Shown here piece after piece: positions 22,210 through 33,849 of a DNA stretch of 64,000 nucleotides. This stretch comes from Cryptomeria japonica. Taxonomy: Eukaryota; Streptophyta; Pinopsida; Cupressales; Cupressaceae. The stretch's first letter is position 1, and every line of letters starts with the position of its first letter. The notes under the pieces were generated by a model. That model ran no database searches and had not been told where the DNA came from. It saw nothing but the letters and a program-made list of their open reading frames with translations. The position numbers and the translations under genes are program-made. The stretch covers positions 62,001-126,000 of the forward strand of contig NW_026729194.1 of assembly GCF_030272615.1 (NCBI RefSeq). The letters are read 5' to 3'.

Positions 22210-23289
22210 TAGGGTAAAAGTCAACTCAGGTTGGTAAGTAGGGCGAGTCAACAGGGTTGTGAGAGGGGACGAAAATAGGGATGAGGGGCTCGGAGGCCAA
22301 GGGTGTACGATTGGGCACGAGAGGGTTAGCAACAATAGGAGAGGGACCGAGATTTGTGGACAACACGTCTTTAGGGATCTCAATAATAGGAGGGGGAGGT
22401 TGCATATTATTAACATTTTTAGGGTTTACAAAAGTTTCACCAAATTATGCATTTGCTTCCTACAACTGATAATTAGGCAATATTTGCAAATATGCCCTTC
22501 TTTTTTGCAGAGAAAACAAGCATTTAATCCTCCAAGTATTTCAATCGGGCAGATGAATGTGTCTCCATTAATATCTAGGTTTAAACATGGTGGAATGTCG
22601 ATTTCGAGCTTGATTGAGACAAGCATTCTTGCATCTAAGTTGGGCACCAATCTAGCAGATTCATCAACCCTAATGATTTTACCAAAAGGTGCCATTATTT
22701 GGGGAAGAAAATGCCACAAAAAGGGAGGGACATCCTTGAGGATGACCCATCTGGGAGAGGATAGTGTGAGGAATTCCTCATTAACTGCCTCTGGAGTCCA
22801 GGCTAGGACTCAAAAAGATGTATTTCCAACCATCCAGTACTGGTGTTTACGAGCTTCCAACTGGGCTTCATGCGTGTTGAAGAAAATGAGAAAGAGACCT
22901 CTCTGAACTTGTCTACAAAATGTAATTTTAAGCCCTAGTTTAAGATTCCATAAATTATGAAACCAGTCGTCTATGAATTTTCTAGGTGGGCATTTTTTAG
23001 CATTAACACAGGCAAAAAAGATAGCAGTGTCACTTAATCTATGTTTTTCTAAAATAATTTCATCCAACATTTCAGAGTTCGGAGAAATGTAGAAAGAGCC
23101 CGAGGAATTGCAAGGGAGCTTACCGTCTTGACTGGGTCCTTCACCTGTTGGAGTCTTCAGGAAGTGCGTCGTTGAGCGGACTCCATCTGTAGTCTAGGCA
23201 ATGGTCTCAACGAAGGACTTAGCTAGGGCTAGTAATGTCTATGGTGAGGGTTTAGGATTACTAATATCTCCGTCTGACTCCGGCTCCAT
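22210..23289 (-). pseudogene. LINE ORF1: DUF4283-like domain plus CCHC knuckle
   Basis: Minus strand, ATG at 23289 (MEPESDGDISNPKPSP). One frame runs to about 22426 with three stops (about 23240, 23195 and 22808). The DUF4283-like core includes LSDTAIFFACVNAKKCPPRK, TFCRQVQRGLFLIFFNTHEA, WVILKDVPPFLWHFLPQ and LDARMLVSIKLEIDIPPCLN. A zinc knuckle CFLCKKEGHICKYC (CX2CX4HX4C, intact) follows near 22520-22475. Beyond it the C-terminal tail is frame-shifted. ORF1 binds LINE RNA in the ribonucleoprotein. It converges with the ORF2 fragment at 21879-22209, so the two cannot be one colinear element. Confidence 0.85.
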
Positions 23290-23870
23290 TGGAAACCAAG
23301 GTTAGATCCACACGGGGGAGGGCCAGTGGGTGAAGTTAATCGCAATAAATATTTGCAGAGCAGAATAAATGAAAACACGAAATGCAAATAGCAAGTTGGT
23401 GAAGAAGGATATGCAAACTAAGTGGAGGAGATTAACTCCTCCATGTAGACGTCATGGATGTCGCGTCTGCCCCTGCGAGCCTTGATCCGGCTTCCACCCT
23501 CAGCGCTTTGATTTTCTCACAGAAATAGTTCTCAGAAATCTGGTGGTGTTCGAAGCTTCTGCGACTCCTGGTGCTTTGATTTTCACTCGGAGGAGCATTG
23601 GATCGGTTGTAGCATCTTCGGTTTCAAGCCTTGCCTCCACAGGGAACTGCAACTTCTCACCTTCCAGGGCCTATCAAAAATATTTTTGCGCACCTCCCGC
23701 ACTCTGGGTCATCCCTTGCGTTTCTTTTCCTATCACTTTCGTATTATTCTTTTTGTTTGCTAGTAGACCCGATCCTTTCTCTTTCTTCTTTTTGCGGAGT
23801 CTAGAGTGGTTATCTTCATATTTTTTTTCTCTGATTTATAATATTAAAATTTATTCAATGTATAATAACA
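23290..23870 (-). other. Probable LINE 5' untranslated region
   Basis: G+C-richer than its surroundings and immediately upstream of the ORF1 start on the minus strand, as expected for a LINE leader. An open + frame at 23543-23878 has no recognised motif and is likely incidental. The 5' end of the element is not marked by a visible boundary. Confidence 0.45.
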
Positions 23871-23984
23871 CACTATAATATAATTATGCTTAGAAGTAAC
23901 ACTACACTAGTACCCCCAAAAAAAACCTAAGATATTTTGGAGGAAAATAGATGGCCTCATTTATCCTTAATTGTATCATTTGCC

Positions 23985-24685
23985 ACTACAAAATCCCTAT
24001 ATTCATTAGCATTGATAATGGATGACCTTTTAAGAATCGGGATGTAAAAAAACTCCATGGAAAGTTCCAAATCCAATGCTGTTTCTCCACATGTTACTAC
24101 CCGCAAGGCAATGACCAGGCTGAGGCTTCCAACAAAAAAATCTTGAAGATATTAAAGAAGACACTCAATTAAGTTGTTTGTGATTGGTATGTCTAGTTGA
24201 ACCTTGCTTTATGGGCCTATCAAACAAATATCTGAACACCCACTAGTGCAACACCCTACTCCCTTGTTTATGGATCTGAATCCATCTTTCCCATTGAGGT
24301 TGACATGCCATCTTTAAGATTTCAACTAAAGGGATTGATACCCACTAAGGCTTATCGTGTTTCTAGGTTGTAGGAACTTGAGTTGTTGTATGAGCAGTGA
24401 CAAAAGGCTTTCAATGATCTAAAGGCTTATCATCAATGTATGTCTAGGAACTATAATCATAGAGTCAAGCCTTGTGTCTTTTAGGTTGGTTATCTTATGC
24501 TCAAAGAGAACCCCCAAAATCAACAAGATCAAGAAAAGAAGGGAAAATTTGAGCCCAACTAGTTAGGTCCCTATGTTATTATGGTTGCTTATGGTTCAGG
24601 GGCCTATCAACTATTTACACATGAAGATGAGTTGCCAGATGACCCAATCAATAGTATGCATCATCATAATTTTTATACTTAAGCC
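23985..24685 (+). pseudogene. Ty3/gypsy integrase C-terminal half
   Basis: One + frame reads through seven stops with no indel. It includes TDNG decayed to IDNG at 24010, CYYPQGNDQAEASNKKILKI (core-domain region with the catalytic Glu), ALWAYQTN, ATPYSLVYGSESIFPIEVDM, and a C-terminal module KGKFEPN-stop-LGPYVIMVAY followed by GSGAYQLF and PINSMHHHNFYT. This is the usual end of plant gypsy integrases. Most of the stops are one C-to-T or G-to-A step from the Trp, Gln or Arg that the family usually has there. No upstream pol or flanking LTR is recognised. Confidence 0.85.
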
Positions 24686-24689
24686 TTTC

Positions 24690-26392
24690 TACAAACCTAA
24701 GGCAAGGGGCAAAATTACCAAAAAACAAAAAAATATAGAAAAATATAAAAAATACAGAAAAAAAATCAAGTACAAACAAATCATATCATCAGAAAAAGTG
24801 CAATAAAAGAAAGTAGTGAAAACTTGGTGACAAGCGCTACTTGTGATAAATCAACCCTTCTATCTATTTGGATTATAGGTTCTCATCCATAACCGTAGTT
24901 ATTATAAATACCCATAATAAAATCTCTTCAATAGCCATTTTTCTATTTATATACTTGTACCTATTCATAATAATGATAATCCTACTCATATCTTATCCAT
25001 AGCCTATCCATTTCCCAATGTGTATATCCTACCAATAAAATCCTACCATGCCTTGTGAGCTAGTGTCTCCATGCACCTATCTTATCCATTCCATAATAAA
25101 CTCTCATCCACCTATCCACATTTCTTACATCCATAATAAATCAATCATTTGTAGACCAAAGGAAAACCCTTGACGTGGTTACAAAATGGAATCTTGAATG
25201 TCACACTTAAGAGGATAAAAATTTAGATTTTGATATATATTATTAGACAACAAGCGTCATAATAGCGAGATTTACAACAAAATAGTGACATGAATCATTG
25301 AACATTGACATGGAACAAAAAAATGACTATTTACATTAGAAACACCAAACATGGATGATCATATTTGTTTAAATAAGAAAACATATCTATGGCATAGAAG
25401 GTTCAATGTTTGTGTTTTTTTTTTCTTTTTTGTTTGTTGATGCAAGGGATACTTAGGTCGTCTTGGTCTCATTATACCTCGACGCTTAGATTAACTTGCT
25501 AAATCAAAATCCATGTAAGAAACTCAAGTCATACTAGTTTAATTATACCTAGGTGCTTGTATTTTCTTATAATATTTTTAAAAGCTCAATGGTGGAAAAG
25601 TGCTATCATAATATGCTTAAAAAGATGATTATTTAAGCATTTAGATAGAAATTGTATTTCATTATTATCCATTATTGAAATTTCATTGAACATCATTCAT
25701 AAGGCTATTCTTTCATCATGTTATATGATCAATGGTTGTTATGTGAATTAATTGATTGAGTATTCTTGGACAAACTAAAGAAAAATTGCATCATTTTCAT
25801 CATTTAGATTCATTCATATTTATCCATTTTTTTAATTTTTTTTTAAAACCCAGTGGTATCCCCGCAACCCAGCCCAGCGTCTCCCCTCGCCTTACCTTGG
25901 TCTTATGGATGCCAAGTTGGGGTTAAAGGAAAGGCGAGTTGAGCCGAGACTAGTCCATTGGACGTGCGGAGGCCACCCGCAAGCCCCAAATACCAACATG
26001 ATAGATTTATCCATTGTTAATATCATCAAATTATCATGTACATAATCATAATTAAAATGTATATATAACATTATAGATATATCCATCATGTATCCATTTT
26101 ATCAGCCATCAAATAATTTTTCATATCCATACATTAATATATCATTTAGATATTCCATATGTATATAGCATCAATAAGTCACATCGTACATTATTCATCA
26201 ATAAGAATATCATAACCATTACATTTCTAAAAACATCATCACATACATAAGCATCTGAATAGAACATTAAATAGACATCATTTCACATTATAAAACATCA
26301 TAGGCATGAATAGGAATCATTATAAGCATGTAACTACAGAAATACTAAGAATTCATTATGCATATAGTCAATTAGAGTACATCATTATAGAT
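24690..26392. other. CAT-rich low-complexity spacer, no gene seen
   Basis: Begins with an A-rich tract (24690-24790). Much of the rest is built of short cat/cca/ata words (for example repeated ccataataaa), making His- or Met-rich frames that are artefacts. A G+C-rich island lies at 25850-25995. Confidence 0.55.
25850..25995. other. Isolated G+C-rich island, unassigned
   Basis: About 145 bases, from ccagtggtatccccgcaacc to ccacccgcaagccccaaat, stand out sharply from the A/T-rich surroundings. It has no open frame of note and no tRNA fold I can complete. It may be a fragment of a foreign or element sequence. Confidence 0.4.
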
Positions 26393-28468
26393 TAAAATTA
26401 TCAACATCATATGACATCATGAGTAGGATAATTATTATAGATGAGCATATAGGAAATCAAAACATCATACCATCATAAATCATCATATTAGTGTCCATAA
26501 TCATGGTAGAATAAAATGCCATCATCTAGATCATCATAAACATCATCATAAGTATCATCATAGTAATCATCATAAAACATATGAATGGAAAAATCAAATA
26601 AAAACACATATAGGGTCCAATATCCATCTGCATATCATCATTAAATCATAAAAATATCCAAGTATACAATGATATCAAAATCAGAAATGTCTAGTCAGAT
26701 ATAGTACATCAAAATCACAATCAAGACTCAAATCAAGTGGCACTACCTCAAGAAGGTGTGGGTTTAGGTTGATCAACTCCACTCACCCCTCTTGCTCCAG
26801 ATGGCCCTCCTCCTAGATCACCTTGAGGAGGTCCCATAATCCCTATGTTAGACTTGTGTGAATATTGTCAGTTTTGTCATTGATGTCAAACCAATTATTC
26901 AGTTTGGTCTGAATGGTGTATGAAAATTGTATGTGCAGATGATGTATGCAGATTTGGTATTATTGGGATATAGTGCAGGAAAGTGTAGATGATCTGTTGG
27001 AGTCACTTTCGAAAGACCTTCATATTTTGATTTATGCTTTTGTGGTCTCAGTATTTGTTATTTGTTTCAGAATTAGCTATTTCAACATAGATAAAAATTA
27101 TCAACATCATACGACATCATGAGTAGGATAATTATTATAGATGAGCATATAGGAAATCATAACATCATAAATCATCATATTAGTGTCCATAATCATGGTA
27201 GAATAAAATGCCATCATCTTGATCATCATAAACATCATCATAAATATCATCATAGGAATCATCATAAAACATATGATTGGAAAAATCAAATAAAAACACA
27301 TGTAGGGTCCAATCTCCATCTGCATATCATCATTAAATCATAAAAATGTCCAAGTATACAATGATATCAAAATCAGAAATGTCTAGTCAGATATAGTACA
27401 TCAAAATCACAATCAAGACTCAAATCAAGTGGCACTACCTCAAGAAGGTGTGGGTTTAGGTTGATCAACTCCACTCACCCCTCTTGCTCCAGATGGCCCT
27501 CCTCCTAGATCACCTTGAGGAGGTCCCATAATCCCTATGTTAGACTTGTGTGAATATTGTCAGTTTTGTCATTGATGTCAAACCAATTATTCAGTTTGGT
27601 CTGAATGGTGTATGAAAATTGTATGTGCAGATGATGTATGCAGATTTGGTATTATTGGGATATAGTGCAGGAAAGTGTAGATGATCTGTTGGAGTCACTT
27701 TCGAAAGACCTTCATATTTTGATTTATGCTTTTGTGGTCTCAGTATTTGTTATTTGTTTCAGAATTAGCTATTTCAACATAGATAAAAATTATCAACATC
27801 ATACGACATCATGAGTAGGATAATTATTATAGATGAGCATATAGGAAATCATAACATCATAAATCATCATATTAGTGTCCATAATCATGGTAGAATAAAA
27901 TTCCATCATCTTGATCATCATAAACATCATCATAAATATCATCATAGGAATCATCATAAAACATATGATTGGAAAAATCAAATAAAAACACATGTAGGGT
28001 CCAATCTCCATCTGCATATCATCATTAAATCATAAAAATGTCCAAGTATACAATGATATCAAAATCATAAATGTCTAGTCAAATATAGTACATCAGAATC
28101 ACAATCAAGTCTCAAATCAAGTGACACTACCTCAAGAAGGTGCGGGTTTAGGTTGATCAACTCCACTCGCCCCTCCTGCTCTAGATGGCCCTCTAGCTAG
28201 ATCACCTTGAGGAGGTCTCATAATCCCTATGTTAGACTTGTGTGAATATTGTCAGTTTTGTCATTGATGTCAAACTAGTTATTTAGTTTGGTCCGAATGG
28301 TGTATGAAAATGGTATGTGGAGATGATGTATGCAGTTTTGGTATTATTGGGATATAGTGCAGGAAAGTGTAGATGATCTATTGGAGTCACTTTCAAAAGA
28401 CCTTCATCTTTTGATTTATGCTTATTGTGGTCTTAATATCTGTTATTTGTTTTGGTATTAGCTATTTC
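26393..28468 (+). repeat. Three tandem copies of a ~0.69 kb unit that includes the start of a copia LTR
   Basis: The anchor tcaacatcat followed by gacatcatgagtagg recurs at 26401, 27101 and 27793 (steps of 700 and 692). Each unit has a CAT-rich first part and then TGTTAGACTTGTGTGAATAT (26846, 27538, 28230), the left end of a copia LTR. Copies 1 and 2 are nearly identical in their second halves, and copies 2 and 3 in their first halves; the second half of copy 3 is the most diverged. Only copy 3 continues into the full LTR. The His- or Met-rich frames on both strands are products of the cat repeats. Confidence 0.9.
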
Positions 28469-29430
28469 AGTTATTACAATTGTATCTTTCATGTTTTGTG
28501 GTTAGGTATCTATGGTATGTGTAGTACTTGTGTTTTTTTATTTTGGAGTTGCTAGGCCTAGATCTTTGTGGTTTTGGGTCAATATTTATTGGTCTGATTG
28601 ACCCCTCTTTTATTCTGGTAATTAAGGTATATTCATTGGTTAATGAATTGTGTAAAGCAAGCATTTAGATATCTTGCATAGGCTAACTCAATTATCATAT
28701 TTTTGGTTAAGGCTTTATTGGATAACGTGTTGATCTGAGCAGCATATTACTTGTTCTTGGTGGACATATTATCCTGACATGTAAGGTTTTTTCTACATAT
28801 ATAGAACTGTATGAATGCATGGATGAGTAATAAGATATGAGTGGTAAGTAGTATATGAAGTGCGAGTTATAGACAACCAAGTCGTTGGAGTAGAATCAGA
28901 GTGCATAACAGTGTTGTAGTAATCCTTCACCAGATCTGCTATAGGTGTTTGTGGATAGTAGTCGAAAGATATTTTACAAGATCTTCTATAGTTTTTTCGT
29001 TTTGCGATCTAAGCTTAACAGGGAACTTATTTCATGCAATTGGAGATGCAACTTTCTTTAGTTCATTTATTATTTTTGCAATGAGCATTCTGATAGTAAG
29101 TCGGCTTTGTAATCTTGCAGTGAGCATTTTGATAGTGAGCCAACCGACAATGAGCCACCCATTTTATAAACACCATATAACTAGTTATATTATCCTGAGA
29201 GTTAACACTCTGTGATTTTTCCCATTTGGATTTTCCACATATAAAATATAGTGTTCCATTTGTGGTTGTGTTTTCATATTTATTCTACATTTGTTGTGTT
29301 ATGTTTTATTTGCTTAATTGGTGGTATTTGGTACATTTTAAAAAGGTCTTAATTTTTGGAGAAATTTTTTAATTGGTGAGAATACTGATCCCCGTCCCAC
29401 TCTGTCTCAATATTTTGGTCCTTTCAACTA
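28230..29430 (+). repeat. 5' LTR of a copia-type element
   Basis: Begins TGTTAGACTTGTGTG and contains the TGTCATTGATGTCAAA block common near the start of copia LTRs. It ends before a primer-site-like TGGTATAAGATC at 29441. The exact right end is uncertain (29426-29436). A tatata-containing stretch near 28795 could be the promoter. No matching 3' LTR was recognised. Confidence 0.65.
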
Positions 29431-29440
29431 ATCCAATAAT

Positions 29441-29452
29441 TGGTATAAGATC
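29441..29452 (+). other. Decayed primer-binding site
   Basis: TGGTATAAGATC, two changes from the initiator Met tRNA complement TGGTATCAGAGC, placed between the LTR and the gag start. Confidence 0.65.
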
Positions 29453-29509
29453 CTTGGTCCCTTTCTTGAAGGCTTAAACTCTTGAGGGAGATCCTTGTTA
29501 GTTAAATCA

Positions 29510-30530
29510 TGGCACCTATGTGTATGACAAGAAAATTTTAGTTTGATGAAGACTTGTAGATAGCTCTTGAAGATCCTCAAATTGTTCAATCATAGAATGA
29601 GGAGTTGAAAGCAAATGTGAAAGTAGTAAATGAATGTGTGTGCGGAAGATAACAAAGAAAAACCAAAAATTCAAGCTAAGGCATATGAAAGTTAACAATC
29701 AGTTGAAGTAGGCGAATGAGAGTGTTCAAGATCGAATGCAAAATATTGAGGAGAAAAATAAGATAGAGAAAACCATGGAAGAATAAATCAAGCTAAAGAC
29801 TAAAGAATGTGAGAAGCTAGAGGAAGAAGTGAAGAAGCTAAAGTCGGAGAATAAGGTTCTTGATAGTAGTAAGCTTTTGGAAGAATTAAAAAAAATCCAA
29901 AAAGCTCATTTGGATAGGACTGGACTTGGATTTCAATCTGGGGAATGTTCAAATTAGGTTGACAAAGACAAAGGTAAAGAGGTTAAGACAAAAGTAGAGA
30001 AGAAATCAAAAGATGTAAGCAAGATCCAAAACCAGAGTACTAATGGAAAAAAGTCATGGGTTCGTCAATCGAATGCACAAAGGTACCCATCATTTAACAA
30101 CTATTATTTTTAATGCAATAAATTTGTTCGTAAGGCTACAAGCTATAGAAGTATTCAGTGTTATAACTGCAAGAGGTTTGGTCATAAAGAAAATCACTAT
30201 AAAAATCATAATCCAGCTAGAGAAAACTAATTTCATGGATATTGTCATATATGAAATGGTTACGGTCAAAAAGATAATCAGTGCAGATCAAGAACTGTTC
30301 TGGAAAAATTCCTTAAATAAGAACATTAGTTGTTACAAGTGCAAGCAATGTAGACACTATGCTAATAAGGGAAAAAATGGAAATATGGAGAGATTTGCTA
30401 AGAAAAATATAATGAAGGATATTTAATCAAAGAAAAAGGAATTTTTGTTTTGAAGAAAGAATGAAGTGGGTAATGAAAGCAAGTATAGTGTATCAGAATC
30501 TAGTGCAAGCACCTCTTCCTTTGGTGTCTA
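29510..30530 (+). pseudogene. Copia-type Gag fragment: coiled coil and four zinc-knuckle-like motifs
   Basis: A start ATG at 29510 is followed by broken sequence. From about 29690 to 30370 one frame is nearly continuous, with about eight stops. First comes a Lys/Glu-rich coiled coil (ECEKLEEEVKKLKSENKVLD), then a basic linker, then four spaced CX2CX4HX4C-like motifs: X-C-N-K-F-V-R-K-A-T-S-Y near 30110, CYNCKRFGHKENHY near 30162, a CH-stop-CNGYGQKDNQC-like site near 30246, and CYKCKQCRHYANKG near 30331. Each has lost at least one ligand, usually Cys to Tyr. No protease, integrase or RT is seen before the unrelated repeat at about 30700. Confidence 0.78.
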
Positions 30531-30699
30531 AGCACATTGCTTCAGCTCAAAGGGAAAATTTGAAAGAAAAATTTGGGAAAATATCCCAAATTTGCTAAAC
30601 CATGAGACTACCATATTTTATAATCTCTTTTGGAATAGAACATTCTAAATTGGGTGTCTCATTCCCAAATAGGCATGTGTCCTTAGGGACACATTTCAT

Positions 30700-31395
30700 T
30701 TACTTACATGACACATTCCCTTCTTAGGGACACTTATCTTCCTCTCATCCCTCTCCAGCTCTCCCTTTAGCCTATTTACATCTCCCATTTTCCTTCCTTA
30801 TTCTTCCACTTTTCATTTTCATACCTCCATAATGCATAATTGTTCATCCATTTCCATTTTCATAACCTCATATTGCAAAAATATTTTCTCATCTTTTACT
30901 CATCCACATGCATTTAGCATAGCATTTTAAATCACATCTTTCTTAGTTTCCATCTTGCATTCACTACCATGGAGCAAAATCGGGTATCTACCATTCAACG
31001 GGAACACATCAAATCAAGGGACAATCAAATCAAAGGATAAATCTAGAGTTCTCATTTTAATTTCTATTAGGTTGTTTATCTAATTTTCCCTCTTAATCGT
31101 CCTAGTCTTGAGTGTTTGAATGGATTTTGTGTAGTTAGATTGTTAAATAGCTTTAATTTCATTTGCACATTTTCACTCAGACAATTTTATTTTAATAATA
31201 AAAAATATTTTTTCTTATCAAATAAGTTTTAAAAGATATTTATTTAATTTTAAATTTTCCTACATTTCGTTGTGAGATCGTTTATTTCTTTATTGGTAGA
31301 TATTCTAGGAATTCATGGCAGTGGAGTGCAGTGTGTGGCATTTACAATGCAGACCTACAATGCAAGATCTAGAAAGTTGTGAGATAAAGGTACAT
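30700..31395. repeat. Dispersed ~0.67 kb repeat, copy 1
   Basis: Shared with 50941-51606, colinear throughout, ending gagataaaggtacat in both. It holds a pyrimidine-rich half (tcctctcatccctctcc) and an A/T-rich half. No coding frame is conserved between the copies. It may be part of a gypsy LTR and leader, which I could not confirm. Confidence 0.8.
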
Positions 31396-32382
31396 CACTA
31401 CAAAATAAGTTTGGATAATATATCTTTATAAGATTGGACATATCAGATAGAAATAAATTAAGTATATTTTTGAAAAAAAAAAGCAATTTTCTACTGTTTG
31501 TGTGCAATGTGAACCAATAAAAACAAAGAAAAATGATTTTTATAATTATTTAATTTAAAAAATTGATTAAGAATATAGAATAATTTTAAAATTTTGTAAT
31601 TCTATATGATGATTGGATAAATAAGTGGAAACAATTCAATGCAAAACCCTTCATAATAAGACACACCTAGATTTACATTGAGTGATCCTAAAGTATTTAA
31701 AAAATCTTTCGTTTGCTAGGTAGTCTATCCCACACTTCCATATAATGTGTAAGCTTAAATATAATACTTAAGATTTTAAGTACTTATCAGTATAATAAAC
31801 CAGGAAAAAGCATTATGGCATTAATAAGGGTAAATCCCATTTTTAACATAGGTGTCTTTAATAAAGTTGAACCTAAGGTTGTTCAAATATCATAGTAAAA
31901 GATATTAAGGAACTTGCGTACCTTTCAAATTGAATGAGGAATTAAAGGAGGTAAAATGAATGGTGGAAAAATAGGCACTAAGACAAGTTGACCCCTTTAA
32001 AAAAAACGCTCCTCGACTCTTCTCCTTCTAAGGGAACACTTTGATATTAATTATTTTTGAAAGAAATCAATCCTCGTATCTAGATAGAGAATTATCATAC
32101 AATATAGAAATTTCTATTATATTATTGGTAATTTTATTCCACAACATTTAAGACAATTAAATTTATAATTAAGATTTATTCTGGAGAAATTTATTTTTAT
32201 GTTTATATAGATCAGCACCACACAATATAAAAATTTGTAATATTATTTTTCAAAACTATAGGGTGTACACCATCTACTATAAAAATTAAGGAAGGGCAAA
32301 CATTTATTTATAAATAATATTTTAGATTGTTAAGTTCAAAGACATAATTGATTACACAATTTTACCTAGAGATTCATTATTA
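31396..32382. other. A+T-rich spacer, no gene seen
   Basis: No recognised family. Its right edge, about 32383, is where similarity to the gypsy gag-protease copies starts. Confidence 0.55.
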
Positions 32383-33689
32383 TACCTCCCTCTCTTTTTC
32401 CTTTAAAGAAATCAATGTGAACTTATGCCCATCATTTTGAATAGTAAGTAGCATTCTTCTACAGTCATGAATAGCTCCTCTATCATAATGCCAAGGCTTT
32501 CCCAACAAGACATGACAGACACTCATAGATACAATATCACATAGAAATTCATCTCTAAAAGCCCTAATGTTGAAACTTACCAAACACTTTTCCTTTACCT
32601 CTATCTTTTGATCATCTTGTAGCCAACTCACCTCATAAGGAAAAGGATTCTTAAGCCTCTTCAATCCAAGCTTCACAACCATCTTCTCATATACTAAATT
32701 ATCAATACTCCCACTATTTACAATGACCTTGCATCACTTACCACCTAATTTGCATACAGTCCAGAAAATACTCTTCCTCTGAGTAGATCCGGTATCCTTT
32801 CTTCTGAACATAATGGATTCTCCTTGCTCTAGTGCAAAGTCAAATCTGGTACCATCTGGTTCCTCACTTGCCACACAACTTCTTGACATTCCTTGCTTAC
32901 ATTTATAGAATCTATGTCTGGTTTCTCCACACTTGAAACATTTGCCAGGAAATTATCTACCGGTACTGCTGATACCTTTCCTTGGTGTCTTTTATTCCAG
33001 TTCTTTGCTCCACTTAGGTTTTGACTCCTCTTCTTCAACGGGTTTCTTCATACTGTTAAGCTTCTTCAACTATGGAAACCTTCAACATACTCATCTCATC
33101 TCAATGTTAAAAGCAAGTTCATTGATGTACCTCACCACCTTTTCTCTATCGATCTCTCTATGTCCAGATCTCATCACAACCTTGTATAATTCCTCAGTAT
33201 ATTCCTTCACAATCATGTTTCTCTGTTTTGGGTTCTACAACTTCTTGAACAATTCCAATTCATAGTCTCCCGGTATGAACTTGGTCTTCAATCTTGCAAC
33301 CATCTATCTCCACCGGGTGATCTTTAAATCATCATTCTCCACTCAAGGTATTCCTCCAACTCTCAGATCCAATCGATCAGATCCTCCGAGTTCAGCATTG
33401 TGAAAAATTTGGAAACCTCAACTTTATGAACTTTATGAACTTTACTTGCTTGTGCCACTGCTCTTAGGAATATTTCCTCTCTTTCATCTTCTAGTACTTT
33501 AGCTTCCTCAATCTCTTTGCTGACTTCGTCATATTCATCCTCAGAATCAGGGTTTCTCTCCAAACCATCCCAGGTATTTGAAATCTTATTCCTTAATTCA
33601 ATCTTGAAGTCTTCCCTCATTTTCTCCACCCTTTGGGGGCTTGTCCTCCTTGGTGGCATCTCTTCTTCCACTCCGTTGAACTGCCTCAA
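32383..33689 (-). pseudogene. Gypsy Gag-protease polyprotein, copy A
   Basis: Minus strand. The N-terminal Gag (33689-33363) contains EEEMPPRRTSPQRVEKMRED, an acidic region and VSKFFTMLNSEDLI. The middle Gag is shortened relative to copies B and C. A knuckle-region remnant follows near 32960-32900 (CFKCGETRHRF type). The retropepsin-like domain at 32730-32380 holds CLVSFNIRAFRDEFLCDIVS and VCHVLLGKPWHYDRGAIHDC. The active-site triplet normally DSG reads NSG here. Stops and frame breaks make it dead. Gag builds the particle, and protease would cut it. No RT or integrase is present. Confidence 0.78.
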
Positions 33690-33849
33690 ACCAACAATCT
33701 GACTATTGGTTTCAATTGCCTGCCCTCAGTGACCTATTGAACACACACACAACCTGCCTCCAATCGGTGATCTATCCACCTCAAGGAATCTGTCAATGTT
33801 TACAAATAATTCTTCCACTAGCCAGTCCATAACTAGCTCTAATACCACT

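Noticed and set aside
22259-22906. 215-codon + strand open frame as a gene
   Set aside because: It is antisense to a clear LINE ORF1 with DUF4283-like blocks and a CCHC knuckle on the minus strand.
27107-28035. His-rich and Met-rich open frames on both strands as metal-binding or membrane proteins
   Set aside because: Both are translations of cat/atg-rich repeats and exist only because of the tandem units.
32933-33265. + strand open frames across the gypsy interior (also 45617-45916, 59514-59756)
   Set aside because: They lie antisense to recognisable Gag-protease sequence and share its decay.
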